From: Arenibacterium halophilum
Lineage (GTDB): Bacteria; Pseudomonadota; Alphaproteobacteria; Rhodobacterales; Rhodobacteraceae
DNA: 64,000 nt
Direction of reading: 5' to 3'
Assembly: GCF_005938225.1 (NCBI RefSeq)
Contig: NZ_VCPC01000005.1
Coordinates: 105,519-169,518 of the forward strand
The translations under genes were made by a program, and so were the position numbers. The notes under the pieces were generated by a model, which had not been told where the DNA came from, searched no databases, and worked only from the letters and a program-made list of their open reading frames with translations. Shown one piece after another: positions 41,983 through 50,081 of this stretch; position 1 is the stretch's first letter, and each line of letters begins with the position of its first letter.

Positions 41983-42945
41983 ATGAAAGCGGCATTCTAC
42001 AGCGAAACCGGCGGGCCCGATGTGCTGCAATATGGCGAAGTGGCGGAGCCGGTCTGCGGCCCGGGCGACATTGCGATCCGCGTTGCGGCTGTCAGCGTTG
42101 AAGGCGGAGATCTGCTGCATCGCAGGATCACGCCGGTGGAAGGCGGGCAGCGGATCGGCGGCTATCAGGCAGCCGGAATTGTCACTGAAGTCGGGGCCGA
42201 CGTTGTTGGGATCGCGCCCGGCGACTCTGTCGTTGGCTTCAACTGGTCCGGGTCTCATGCGGAAGTCTTCGTTGTACCGGCGCATTTTGCCTATCCGGTT
42301 CCGGCGGGTGCCGATCTGGCGATGGCCGCAACCGTGCCGGTGGCCTTTGGCACCGCCCACGATGCCCTAATGTCCTATGGCGCGCTGAAATCAGGCGAGA
42401 CGGTTCTGATCCACGGTGCAGCCGGAGGTGTCGGGATCGCGCTTGTCCAGATTGCGAAACGCGCGGGCGCCACGGTGATCGGCACCGCGTCCTCGGCCGA
42501 CAAGATGCAGCGGATCAAGGACTTGGGGTGCGATCATGTCATCAATGGGCGCGAGGGCGACATCCGAGCCGAAGTGATGCGGCTGACCGGAGAGTCGGGC
42601 GCCGATCTTGCCGTCGATCTGATCGGTGGCCCGAAATTCGCCGAAGTGCTGGCCGCCCTGCGCCCGCGCGGCCGGATGGTTCTTGTGGGTTTTGCAAGCG
42701 GGACGCAACCGGTGCTGGACCCGGCCGTGATCCGTCAGTCCGGCCTTTCGATCACCGGCCTGATGTTCGGCAAGGTCATGCACCTGCCTGAAACACGCGC
42801 GATGATCGCAGGTTTGCTTGTGGATGTCGCCAAAGGTGCGCTGACCATGCCGATCGACCGGACATTCCCCTTGAGCGAGGCCGCCGAGGCGCACCGCCAT
42901 ATCGAGGATAACCACCCCTTTGGAAAGGTCGTGCTGATCCCGTGA
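41983..42945 (+). CDS. Quinone oxidoreductase-like, MDR superfamily NADPH dehydrogenase
   Basis: A medium-chain reductase of 320 residues without the structural zinc cysteines, so of the quinone oxidoreductase type. MKAAFYSETGGPDVLQYGEVAEP is the family start; the cofactor loop is VLIHGAAGGVGIALVQIAKRAGATVIGTASSADK, whose AxxGxxG form and following residues favour NADPH. It reduces enones, quinones or similar. It lies 31 bp behind the ThDP enzyme gene and is probably co-transcribed. Confidence 0.9.
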   Translation: MKAAFYSETGGPDVLQYGEVAEPVCGPGDIAIRVAAVSVEGGDLLHRRITPVEGGQRIGGYQAAGIVTEVGADVVGIAPGDSVVGFNWSGSHAEVFVVPAHFAYPVPAGADLAMAATVPVAFGTAHDALMSYGALKSGETVLIHGAAGGVGIALVQIAKRAGATVIGTASSADKMQRIKDLGCDHVINGREGDIRAEVMRLTGESGADLAVDLIGGPKFAEVLAALRPRGRMVLVGFASGTQPVLDPAVIRQSGLSITGLMFGKVMHLPETRAMIAGLLVDVAKGALTMPIDRTFPLSEAAEAHRHIEDNHPFGKVVLIP

Positions 42946-43016
42946 CCCCAGTCCGAACCGGCCCGACCCGGGCCGCAGACGCAAAATTCGACACGTAACA
43001 GGAAATGGAGACCAAA

Positions 43017-43514
43017 ATGTCAGCAGAAACCGCATTCAAGTTGAATGTCGTCGGAATTCCCGAAAACGAAACGATCCCGGAACGGTTCATCTTTAACGAC
43101 TGGGGCTGCACCGGCGACAATCTTTCGCCCGCGCTGGAATGGAGCGGCGTACCCGAAGGCACCAAGAGCCTTGCCCTGACAATGTATGATCCGGACGCGC
43201 CGACAGGCAGCGGTTTCTGGCACTGGGTGCTGTTCAACATTCCGGCTGATGCGACCGGCATTCCCGAAGATGTCGCCAACGCGGGCGGCCTGCCCGAGCC
43301 GACTGTCCAAGGTCGCACCGATTGGGGTGCGCCGGGTTACGGCGGGCCTGTGCCGCCTCCGGGTGACAAGCCTCACCGCTATGTCTTTACGCTGCACGCG
43401 CTGAGCGTTGATGCGCTGCCGCTCGACGATCAGGCATCGGCGGCGATGGTTGGGTTCATGATCCACATGAACAAGATCGCATCGACGACGTTCACCGCCT
43501 ACTACGGCCGCTGA
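43017..43514 (+). CDS. YbhB/YbcL (PEBP) family protein
   Basis: A 165-residue phosphatidylethanolamine-binding-protein-like protein. The family motif with the ligand-site residues is ALTMYDPDAPTGSGFWHWVLFNIPADA (DPDAP and HW), and YGGPVPPPGDKPHRYVFTLHAL is the GPxPPxG/HRY region. No signal peptide, so cytoplasmic. Bacterial members have no settled role and turn up beside catabolic genes. ATG at 43017 with GGAG six bases upstream is preferred over an ATG at 43005. Confidence 0.9.
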   Translation: MSAETAFKLNVVGIPENETIPERFIFNDWGCTGDNLSPALEWSGVPEGTKSLALTMYDPDAPTGSGFWHWVLFNIPADATGIPEDVANAGGLPEPTVQGRTDWGAPGYGGPVPPPGDKPHRYVFTLHALSVDALPLDDQASAAMVGFMIHMNKIASTTFTAYYGR

Positions 43515-43630
43515 CCGCCCGGGTGCCCGCGACAAGGGCGTGACCGGGGTCGGAGGAGCGGCCCCAGTTCAACACCGCGCAGGCACACCTTCAGCAGAGT
43601 CCGCAACGCACAATGCGGCACGCAAAGCGC

Positions 43631-43716
43631 CCCGGGCCCCGCAGGCCCGGGACCCAAGGCCCGGCCCGTTGAGCGGGTCCGGATCGCGCGGCGACGGCGC
43701 CCTCGTGGCGCCGCGC
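43631..43716 (+). other. Hairpin-rich spacer between PEBP and monooxygenase genes
   Basis: The 253-bp spacer 43515-43767 is GC-rich and has several inverted repeats: CCCGGGCC-CCGCA-GGCCCGGG (43631-43651), a small CCCG/CGGG hairpin around 43666-43678, and GCGCGGCG/CGCCGCGC (43686-43716) with an inner GC-rich part. No gene is seen in it. The structures may mark an mRNA processing point or 3' end within the operon. Confidence 0.5.
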
Positions 43717-43767
43717 AACAGGCGGATCGCCCAAGGCAGATCGGCCCGGCAGATCAGGAGGAACAGG

Positions 43768-45324
43768 ATGCCGCAACCAAGCAAGTCCCCGGCGCAGCGG
43801 ACCGATCCGGCGCCACGGACACCCGCCAATCAATCTGATAACATCCCCATGCTCGACGTGCTGATCATCGGGGCCGGCCTCGGCGGCATCGGAGCCGCCG
43901 CAAAGATGCTCGCAGGCGGGCGCGACAACATCGCAGTGATCGAGGCCGCATCGGACCTGGGAGGCGTCTGGCGTCAGCACCGCTATCCCAACGTTGCCTG
44001 CGACACCCCGATCGACCTTTACGCCTACAGCTTTTTTCCGGGCAACAAATGGTCGACCAATTTCGCTCCGGGGGACGAAATCCTGTCCTACCTTCACGAG
44101 CTTGCCGACCGTTTCGGCGTATCTGAAAAAATCACCTTCGATACCCGAATCGCTTCAGCAGACTGGAATGAAACCGAAGCCTGCTGGCACCTTTCCAGTG
44201 AAGACGGGCAAACCTGGCGCTGCAGGACCCTGATCTGGTCGGGCGGGCTGTTCTCGCAGCCGAGCATCCCAAGGATCGAAGGGCTCGACTCGTTTCAGGG
44301 GCAGTCCGTTCATACGTCTTACTGGAACGACGAGATTGACCTGTCGGGGAAAACCGTTGCCCTTGTCGGCGGTGGCGCAACTTCCATACAGGTCGTGCCG
44401 CATGCCGCCGAACAGGCGGACAAGTTGCTGGTCTTTGTGCGCACGCCTTCCTACGTGATGCCGCGCCCGGATATTTCCTTCGCTGACGTCGATCGCAACA
44501 GCGAGGCCTTTGCCCGCGAGCAACAGGCCCGCCGCAAGGAGTGGTTCGACCGTTTCGAACTGATCGCCAAGTCGCGCTTTCCGATGAACGATGCCGTCAT
44601 TGCCGAACAGGAGGCGGTCTGGCGAGAGCTGTTCGACGAGCAGGTGAAAGACCCGGAGGCCCGCGAGATACTGGCGCCGAAATACCGCTTCGGCTGCAAG
44701 CGTCCCCTGTTCAGCACCGATTACTACCCCGCCATCGAACGCGACAACGTGACCCTGATCGGGCGCGGCGTGTCCGGGCTGTCGCGTGACGGGATCGTTG
44801 ATGTCGAGGGCGATGAATACCCTGTCGATGTGGTGATCTGGGCCACTGGCTTTGAACCCGCAAACATGATGGGCAACCTCACCATCACTGGCCGTGACGG
44901 TCGGCGGCTGAGCGAAGAATGGCAGGAAGTACCCCATGCCTATTTCGGCACAATGGTCGAAGGGTTTCCGAATTTCTTCATGATCTGCGGGCCAAATGGC
45001 GGCGGCGCTTCGGTCACCGACATGGTCGAGAGCCAGACCGGTTTCATCCTTGATGCCATCGCGCGTGCAGAATCGGGCGGCGACGAAATCGTCGAAGTCG
45101 ACGAGGACGCCTATCGCAGCTTCAACGAAGATATCCAGGCACGGGCCGATGCCAGCGTCATGGTTCGCGGGAACTGCGTTTCCTACTATCGCGTCGGCGG
45201 CACGGGAAAGGTGTTCACCCATTGGCCGGACACAATCGAAGCCTATCGCAATCGGGTCCGTGACGAGGCGATCGGCGGGATCAGGTTCCGACATCCCGAA
45301 CCAAGCAAGACCGCCCCGGCCTGA
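43768..45324 (+). CDS. Flavin-containing (Baeyer-Villiger type) monooxygenase
   Basis: A 518-residue class B flavoprotein. The FAD-binding loop GAGLGGIG is at residues 35-42, and the Baeyer-Villiger fingerprint FxGxxxHxxxW is exact at 176-186 (FQGQSVHTSYW). The NADPH Rossmann loop is GGGATS at 201-206 and the second FAD contact is VIWATGFEP. These enzymes insert oxygen beside a ketone carbonyl to give an ester or lactone. The start ATG at 43768 has AGGAGG upstream; the longer frame from 43540 crosses a non-coding hairpin region. A secreted serine hydrolase two genes on could in principle handle ester substrates. Confidence 0.9.
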   Translation: MPQPSKSPAQRTDPAPRTPANQSDNIPMLDVLIIGAGLGGIGAAAKMLAGGRDNIAVIEAASDLGGVWRQHRYPNVACDTPIDLYAYSFFPGNKWSTNFAPGDEILSYLHELADRFGVSEKITFDTRIASADWNETEACWHLSSEDGQTWRCRTLIWSGGLFSQPSIPRIEGLDSFQGQSVHTSYWNDEIDLSGKTVALVGGGATSIQVVPHAAEQADKLLVFVRTPSYVMPRPDISFADVDRNSEAFAREQQARRKEWFDRFELIAKSRFPMNDAVIAEQEAVWRELFDEQVKDPEAREILAPKYRFGCKRPLFSTDYYPAIERDNVTLIGRGVSGLSRDGIVDVEGDEYPVDVVIWATGFEPANMMGNLTITGRDGRRLSEEWQEVPHAYFGTMVEGFPNFFMICGPNGGGASVTDMVESQTGFILDAIARAESGGDEIVEVDEDAYRSFNEDIQARADASVMVRGNCVSYYRVGGTGKVFTHWPDTIEAYRNRVRDEAIGGIRFRHPEPSKTAPA

Positions 45325-45368
45325 TGGCCGGTGTGCCCGTCCCGGTCCACCAGTCCGGGACACAAGCA

Positions 45369-45508
45369 CCGGGGGGAACATCCCCGGACTAAGATCATCG
45401 GAGGAGCAAACCTCCGGGGTCAAATACGACCGGCCCCCCGGCAAACGGGGGTCCGTGACCGAGGCGCCTTCGCCGCCACAGGGAAGGCGCACGGTCATGC
45501 CACCGTGC
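45369..45508 (+). other. Five tandem hairpins before the orphan TRAP receptor gene
   Basis: The spacer 45325-45541 contains five consecutive stem-loops: CCGGGG/CCCCGG (45369-45387), CGGAGG-AGCAAA-CCTCCG (45399-45416), CCCCCG-GCAAA-CGGGGG (45435-45451), GCGCCTTC/GAAGGCGC (45464-45490) and GCACGGT/ACCGTGC (45489-45508). Hairpins two and three share GCAAAC at the loop. The receptor's ribosome site GGGAGGA follows at 45531. It may be a structured leader or a small RNA. Confidence 0.5.
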
Positions 45509-45541
45509 GGCGGCTCGGCCGCATTTTCCAGGGAGGAAAAA

Positions 45542-46531
45542 ATGACTACACTATCCATCAGATCACTGCTTTTGACCTGTGCGGCATCCTGCCTCGCTTG
45601 TGCGGCCACAGCCGAAGAATACCCCTATGCGCTTCCATTCAACGCGGGCAACGAATTCTCTCAACTCGGCGTCGAATGGGCTGAGTCGGTAGCAGAGGCC
45701 ACGGACGGGGCGGTTACCTTCACGCCCGATTTCAACGGCGGTCTCGTCTCGATCCCCGAAGCGCTCGATGCCGTCGGCAGCGGAGTTGTGCCCTCGGCAA
45801 TGGCAGTTGTCTCGGCGATGTCCGGCGTCGTGCCATCCTTTGCATTCATCGAAATGGGGGGCGGAATGCCAACTGATACGCCCCCAACCGAAGAGGCCAT
45901 GACAACCATCTTCCCCGACATCGAAAACCTGCTGGACGCGCAGGATGTCAAAGCGCTGTGGATTATCCCGGCTTTCGGCGGGGGGCTTGCCTGCCGCGAC
46001 GGGTTCATCAAAACCATCGACGACTGGGCCGGCAAGAAAATCCGCGCGGCCGGCCGCTGGCAGGCGAAACAGGTCGAAGCTCTTGGCGGCAGCCCGGTCG
46101 CCCTGCCCGCGTCGGACATCTATACCGCACTTCAGAACGGGACTGTCGATTGCTCGCTGACCGTGCCGACCATCTTTCTGGCCAGTTCGATGTATGAGGT
46201 CGCCCCATATTTTTCGGGCTACGAGCTGACCGGGAATGCGCTGATCACGATCGTCGGAAAAGATATCTGGGACGATCTGACAGACGAGCAGCGCGAAACC
46301 GTCGACTCGCTGTCTGCGGAAATGACGGTGACCGGAACCAAACACCTGCGTGAGATTAACGAGGCCGCGCTTGAAGAGGTTGAAACCACCGCAAAGCTTT
46401 ATCGCGTCACCCCCGAAGACCGTGAAAGATTGGCACGGGCCTGGGATCCGGTGTTCGAGGAGCTGGCGGCGGGAATTTCCGACGATGCCGGCAAAAGCCT
46501 GATTCAGAAGCTGTCAGAGCTGCGTCAGTAA
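45542..46531 (+). CDS. Orphan TRAP transporter substrate-binding protein (DctP family)
   Basis: Periplasmic receptor of 329 residues with a Sec signal (about residues 1-24, ATA-EEYPYALPF). Without Q or M genes beside it. Its sequence parallels the TRAP D receptor at 37801 along the whole length, including SMxGxxPSFAFIEMG-like and KKIRAAGRWQAKQVEALGGSPVALPASDIYTALQNGTVDCSL segments, so it is a paralogue that may deliver a second ligand to the same membrane pair. It lies inside the catabolic cluster behind the monooxygenase gene, after a heavily structured spacer. Confidence 0.92.
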   Translation: MTTLSIRSLLLTCAASCLACAATAEEYPYALPFNAGNEFSQLGVEWAESVAEATDGAVTFTPDFNGGLVSIPEALDAVGSGVVPSAMAVVSAMSGVVPSFAFIEMGGGMPTDTPPTEEAMTTIFPDIENLLDAQDVKALWIIPAFGGGLACRDGFIKTIDDWAGKKIRAAGRWQAKQVEALGGSPVALPASDIYTALQNGTVDCSLTVPTIFLASSMYEVAPYFSGYELTGNALITIVGKDIWDDLTDEQRETVDSLSAEMTVTGTKHLREINEAALEEVETTAKLYRVTPEDRERLARAWDPVFEELAAGISDDAGKSLIQKLSELRQ

Positions 46532-46540
46532 TCTGCGCAA

Positions 46541-46562
46541 GGCGCGGGTGAAAGCCCGCGCC
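46541..46562 (+). terminator. Hairpin after orphan TRAP receptor gene
   Basis: An 8-bp stem GGCGCGGG/CCCGCGCC with loop TGAAAG, nine bases past the stop codon. No strong T run. It separates the receptor from the hydrolase gene, which has its own promoter-like sequence. Confidence 0.6.
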
Positions 46563-46673
46563 ACTTTGGCGATCCAACGGCCACCGGGCGCGCTTGCGCA
46601 CCCGATTTTCTTCGGCTGCCTGATGTCCACGCACGGCCGCGCGAAGATAAGTTGACGCTAAGTAAACATGCGC

Positions 46674-46702
46674 TTGACATGTATAAAATTAGCCATCTAC
46701 TT
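46674..46702 (+). promoter_or_regulatory. Possible promoter of the secreted hydrolase gene
   Basis: A consensus -35 TTGACA (46674-46679) with a 17-bp spacer to CTACTT (46697-46702), in the only AT-rich part of the spacer. The -10 match is weak. ACATG and CATGT flank the -35 as a small inverted repeat (46666-46682). Confidence 0.35.
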
Positions 46703-46763
46703 TCTTACGACCCGCGCAGACAGAGGAGGTCTGCGACTGGGTCCATGCAAACTGGAGGACACC

Positions 46764-48203
46764 ATGTTTCGGATCGGACAACTGACTGGCCTGCGCGCGC
46801 GGGCCGGAACAACGGCACTTGTTTTCGCGCTGGCTGCCGGCGTCGGCTCGCAAGTCCCGGCGCAGGATCAAAACGGCTTCAAGGAACACAGCGGCACATT
46901 GGCCGACGGAACCAGTTGGCTGATACGGGTGCCCGATAACTGGAACGGGCGGCTGCTGCGCGATCTGGATTTCGCCAGTTTCATCAACGTGCCCAGCTAT
47001 GCGCCGCGGTACAAAGATCTTATGGAACGGGGCTATGCATTTGCCGGGCTGGCCCGGCATCCGCTGCGCCTGTGGCAATACGATCCACAACGTGAAATCC
47101 GCAATCTGGAACAGGTTCAGGACAAATTTGTCGAACTTGAACGCCAGCCCGACATCGTGCTGCAATACGGATGTTCGGGCGGCGGACTCGACAGCCTTGC
47201 ATCGGCCGAGGATTTTCCCGACAAGATCGACGGTTCGGTCGTGCTGGCCGCCCATACCCCGGTCTGGATCATGAGCAGTTTCCTTGACGGTTGGTTCGCC
47301 ATGAAGGCGCTGCTGGCACCGGAATTCGAAGCGCAGGGGCTGGGCGTGGCCTCGGACCTTGCTGTGGTCGGGTTGCCCAACGCCGGTGCCGGAGGCGAGC
47401 GCAATCTCGATGCCATTCGCGCCTCTTGGAAAAGCGCGATCGAAACAGCCGGTCAAACCGCCGAAGGCCGGGCCCGTCTGGCACTGGCATTTGCCATCGG
47501 GCAATGGTCGCCCTGGATGGTCGAGGGCACCGAACTTCCCGAGGTGGGCGACGCGGCGGCGATGGGCGATATGATCGTGCAATCCGCCCTGCGCATCGCA
47601 GGCAACGTGGGCGGATCGTCACGACTGCTGTTCGAGAACGCGGCTTCGGGGCAGCAGTTGTCCGGCAACGAAGGCGTCGATTACGCCGCCTTTTACGACA
47701 ATGCAGCGCCCGCCATGAAACAGGTGGTCGAGGCGCTGTACTCCGAGGCCGGTCTGGATCTCGCCCAAGACATCGCAACCGTCGACGCCGAGCCACGCAT
47801 CCCTGTGTCAGATTACGCGCTGGACTTCTGGGCTGGCGACGGGCGCACGACGACCGGCGCGTTGAATGTGCCGACAATCCGGATCCACATGCTGGGCGAC
47901 TGGGCGATCCCCTATTCCCTGATGCAGGGGTATCAGGCCCTGGTCGAGGCGGAAGGCACCACCGATCTGTACCGGCAGTCGCTTGTCAAAGGCACGGGCC
48001 ATTGCGAATTCATGGCTGCCGAAAGCACCGTGATCGTCGAGACCCTCGTAAAACGCATCGAAAGCGGATCGTGGCCCGATACAGACCCCGAAGCTCTGAA
48101 TGCGGCGGCGACCGCGTTGAACACCGGGTCGGACCCGCGATTCATAGAAGATGGGGAATGGCGGCTTGGCGCCTACAACCGCCCCTGGACCCCTCAAAAC
48201 TGA
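46764..48203 (+). CDS. Secreted serine hydrolase with alpha/beta-hydrolase features
   Basis: A 479-residue protein with a signal peptide (about residues 1-34, QVPAQ-DQ). The nucleophile elbow is GCSGG with S138 (IVLQYGCSGGGLDSLA), and a late histidine in KGTGHCEFMAAE (about 428) completes the likely triad. The fold looks like the larger esterase/tannase-type alpha/beta hydrolases. I cannot name its substrate; an exported esterase that releases the acid taken up by the TRAP receptor is a reasonable idea. The start ATG at 46764 has GGAGG upstream. A convergent terminator follows. Confidence 0.75.
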   Translation: MFRIGQLTGLRARAGTTALVFALAAGVGSQVPAQDQNGFKEHSGTLADGTSWLIRVPDNWNGRLLRDLDFASFINVPSYAPRYKDLMERGYAFAGLARHPLRLWQYDPQREIRNLEQVQDKFVELERQPDIVLQYGCSGGGLDSLASAEDFPDKIDGSVVLAAHTPVWIMSSFLDGWFAMKALLAPEFEAQGLGVASDLAVVGLPNAGAGGERNLDAIRASWKSAIETAGQTAEGRARLALAFAIGQWSPWMVEGTELPEVGDAAAMGDMIVQSALRIAGNVGGSSRLLFENAASGQQLSGNEGVDYAAFYDNAAPAMKQVVEALYSEAGLDLAQDIATVDAEPRIPVSDYALDFWAGDGRTTTGALNVPTIRIHMLGDWAIPYSLMQGYQALVEAEGTTDLYRQSLVKGTGHCEFMAAESTVIVETLVKRIESGSWPDTDPEALNAAATALNTGSDPRFIEDGEWRLGAYNRPWTPQN

Positions 48204-48223
48204 GGACACAGGGACATTGTGTC

Positions 48224-48245
48224 GGACCGGCTGTTGCGCCGGTCC
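48224..48245. terminator. Bidirectional hairpin between hydrolase and ABC genes
   Basis: An 8-bp stem GGACCGGC/GCCGGTCC with loop TGTTGC in the 67-bp space between two convergent stop codons. It can serve both transcripts. Confidence 0.6.
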
Positions 48246-48270
48246 GCATGTTCAGGCGGGCCCGCAACAA

Positions 48271-49065
48271 TTACAAACGCGGAACCGAAGAGATCAGCGT
48301 CTGGGTATAGCTGTCTTGCGGGTTGTCCAGCACGTCTGCCGTCTTGCCGCGTTCGACCGCTTTGCCGCCATACATCACCATCACCGTGTCACAGAGATAT
48401 TCGACAACAGAGATGTCGTGCGTGATGAAGATGATCGACAGACCGATCCGGTCGCGCAGATCCAGAAGCATGTTCAGGATCTGCATCTGCACCGAGATAT
48501 CGAGCGCCGAAACCGCCTCGTCTGCAACAAGAAACTCGGGCTCCATCACCAGCGCACGGGCGATGCAGATACGCTGGCGCTGACCGCCCGAGAATTGAAA
48601 CGGATGTTTCTGCGCGGCATCCGGCGACAGGCCGACCAGCGATAGCGTTTCGGCCACCCGATCTTCGCGTTCCGACCGGGCCATGCCCGAGATGGCCAAC
48701 CCTTCGGCAATCGCTTCGCCCACCTGCATCCGCGGATTGAGCGAGGCATAGGGATCCTGGAACACCATCTGAATGCCCCGCTTGACCGGCGGCACATCCG
48801 CCATTCCGGGGCCGAACAATTTGCGCCCCCCCAGCGACAGGCTGCCAGAATCCTGGTTCTCAAGCCCCACAAGAACGCGGGCAAGGGTGGACTTGCCGCA
48901 ACCGCTTTCTCCGACGATGCCGAAAATCTCTTTCGGTTCGACATCAAAGCTGACGCCTTGCAGCGCCCGTGTCTCAGACGGCTTTGCGAACCAGCCATTG
49001 GACCGATGGAATGTTTTACAGACGTCACGCGCGGACATCGTGGCTGTTTGGCTGGTCTGGATCAT
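48271..49065 (-). CDS. Dipeptide-type ABC transporter ATP-binding protein (OppF/DppF)
   Basis: ATPase of 264 residues: Walker A GESGCGKST, signature FSGGQRQRICIARAL, Walker B FLVADEAVSALDISVQ. It is shorter than typical OppF because it stops soon after HDISVVEYLCDTVMVMYGGKAVERG and lacks the usual C-terminal Cys-rich oligopeptide extension. The ATG at 49063-49065 overlaps the OppD stop (ATGA); the frame continues upstream without meaning. Last gene of the ABC operon. Confidence 0.9.
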   Translation of the reverse strand: MIQTSQTATMSARDVCKTFHRSNGWFAKPSETRALQGVSFDVEPKEIFGIVGESGCGKSTLARVLVGLENQDSGSLSLGGRKLFGPGMADVPPVKRGIQMVFQDPYASLNPRMQVGEAIAEGLAISGMARSEREDRVAETLSLVGLSPDAAQKHPFQFSGGQRQRICIARALVMEPEFLVADEAVSALDISVQMQILNMLLDLRDRIGLSIIFITHDISVVEYLCDTVMVMYGGKAVERGKTADVLDNPQDSYTQTLISSVPRL

Positions 49066-50081
49066 TCGGTTGGCCTCAGGCATTTGGCACGCCACTCGGG
49101 GCTGAGATCTTTCACGGGGATTTCGGAGTTGGCACAGGCGGCATCTGCACGCTCGCAGCGATCACGGAACCGGCACCCCGGCGCCCAGTCGCGCGGCGAT
49201 GGGACTGTGCCGCCGATACCCCGGCGCCGCTCTCCTGCAACTCGTCGGCCGGGTGCGCAGTTCAGCAGCGCCTGCGTATACGGATGCGCGGATCGCCCGA
49301 TCACATCGCGTTCCGGCCCTGCCTCCATCAGAACGCCGCCATAAAGCACACCGACTCGCTCGGCATATTGGTGCACCAGCGACAGATCGTGGGAAATAAA
49401 CAGAACCGAAAGACCGTATTTGCGGCGCAGTCGCTGGATGATCTCCATCACCTCGCGCTGGATCGTCACATCAAGTGCCGTTGTCGGTTCATCAGCGATC
49501 AGAAGCTGGGGATTATTGGCAAGGGCCATCGCGATCATGGCGCGCTGACGCATCCCCCCTGACAGCTCGTGCGGGAACATCGCGGCCACTTTGGCAGGCT
49601 CGGCAAACCGCACATCCGTCAAAAGCGTTTCGATCCGCTCGGCTCTCTGACGGCGGTTCAGATCACTGTGAAGCTCAAGCGTCTCCTCGATCTGGCGACC
49701 CACCGGCATCAGGGGATCAAGCGAGGTCATCGGCTCCTGGAAGATCATCGAGATCGCACCGCCGCGCAAAGCGCGCATCCGGTTTTCGGGAAGGGACGTC
49801 AGCGATTTACCGCAGAACTCGAGATCGCCTTCGATTTCCAGCATCGAGGCAGGCAACAGCCGCATGATCGACCGCGCGATCATCGTCTTGCCCGAGCCGC
49901 TTTCGCCAACAAGAGCAAAGAACTCGCCTGCGGCTATCTCGAAACTTACATCCGAGACGATCCTAATGCGGTTTCGCCCCTCGCGAATGTAAAGCGACAG
50001 ATTGCGGGCAGACAGCACAGGCGCAGCGTTCTGCCCCGCAATAGTGCCATCGGCGGGCCGGGTATCAGAGGAAAGTGTCAT
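49062..50081 (-). CDS. Dipeptide-type ABC transporter ATP-binding protein (OppD/DppD)
   Basis: ATPase of 339 residues: Walker A GESGSGKT, signature LSGGMRQRAMIAMAL, Walker B LLIADEPTTALDVT. The C-terminal oligopeptide-transporter extension with cysteines (LLNCAPGRR, PGCRFRDRCERADAACA) is present and may bind an iron-sulfur cluster, as in related DppD proteins. It overlaps the C permease and F ATPase genes by 4 bp each. Confidence 0.92.
   Translation of the reverse strand: MTLSSDTRPADGTIAGQNAAPVLSARNLSLYIREGRNRIRIVSDVSFEIAAGEFFALVGESGSGKTMIARSIMRLLPASMLEIEGDLEFCGKSLTSLPENRMRALRGGAISMIFQEPMTSLDPLMPVGRQIEETLELHSDLNRRQRAERIETLLTDVRFAEPAKVAAMFPHELSGGMRQRAMIAMALANNPQLLIADEPTTALDVTIQREVMEIIQRLRRKYGLSVLFISHDLSLVHQYAERVGVLYGGVLMEAGPERDVIGRSAHPYTQALLNCAPGRRVAGERRRGIGGTVPSPRDWAPGCRFRDRCERADAACANSEIPVKDLSPEWRAKCLRPTE

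Noticed and set aside
45369..45508. Hairpin array considered as a CRISPR or tRNA-like region
   Set aside because: The units differ in sequence and spacing, there are no direct repeats with spacers, and no cloverleaf can be drawn.
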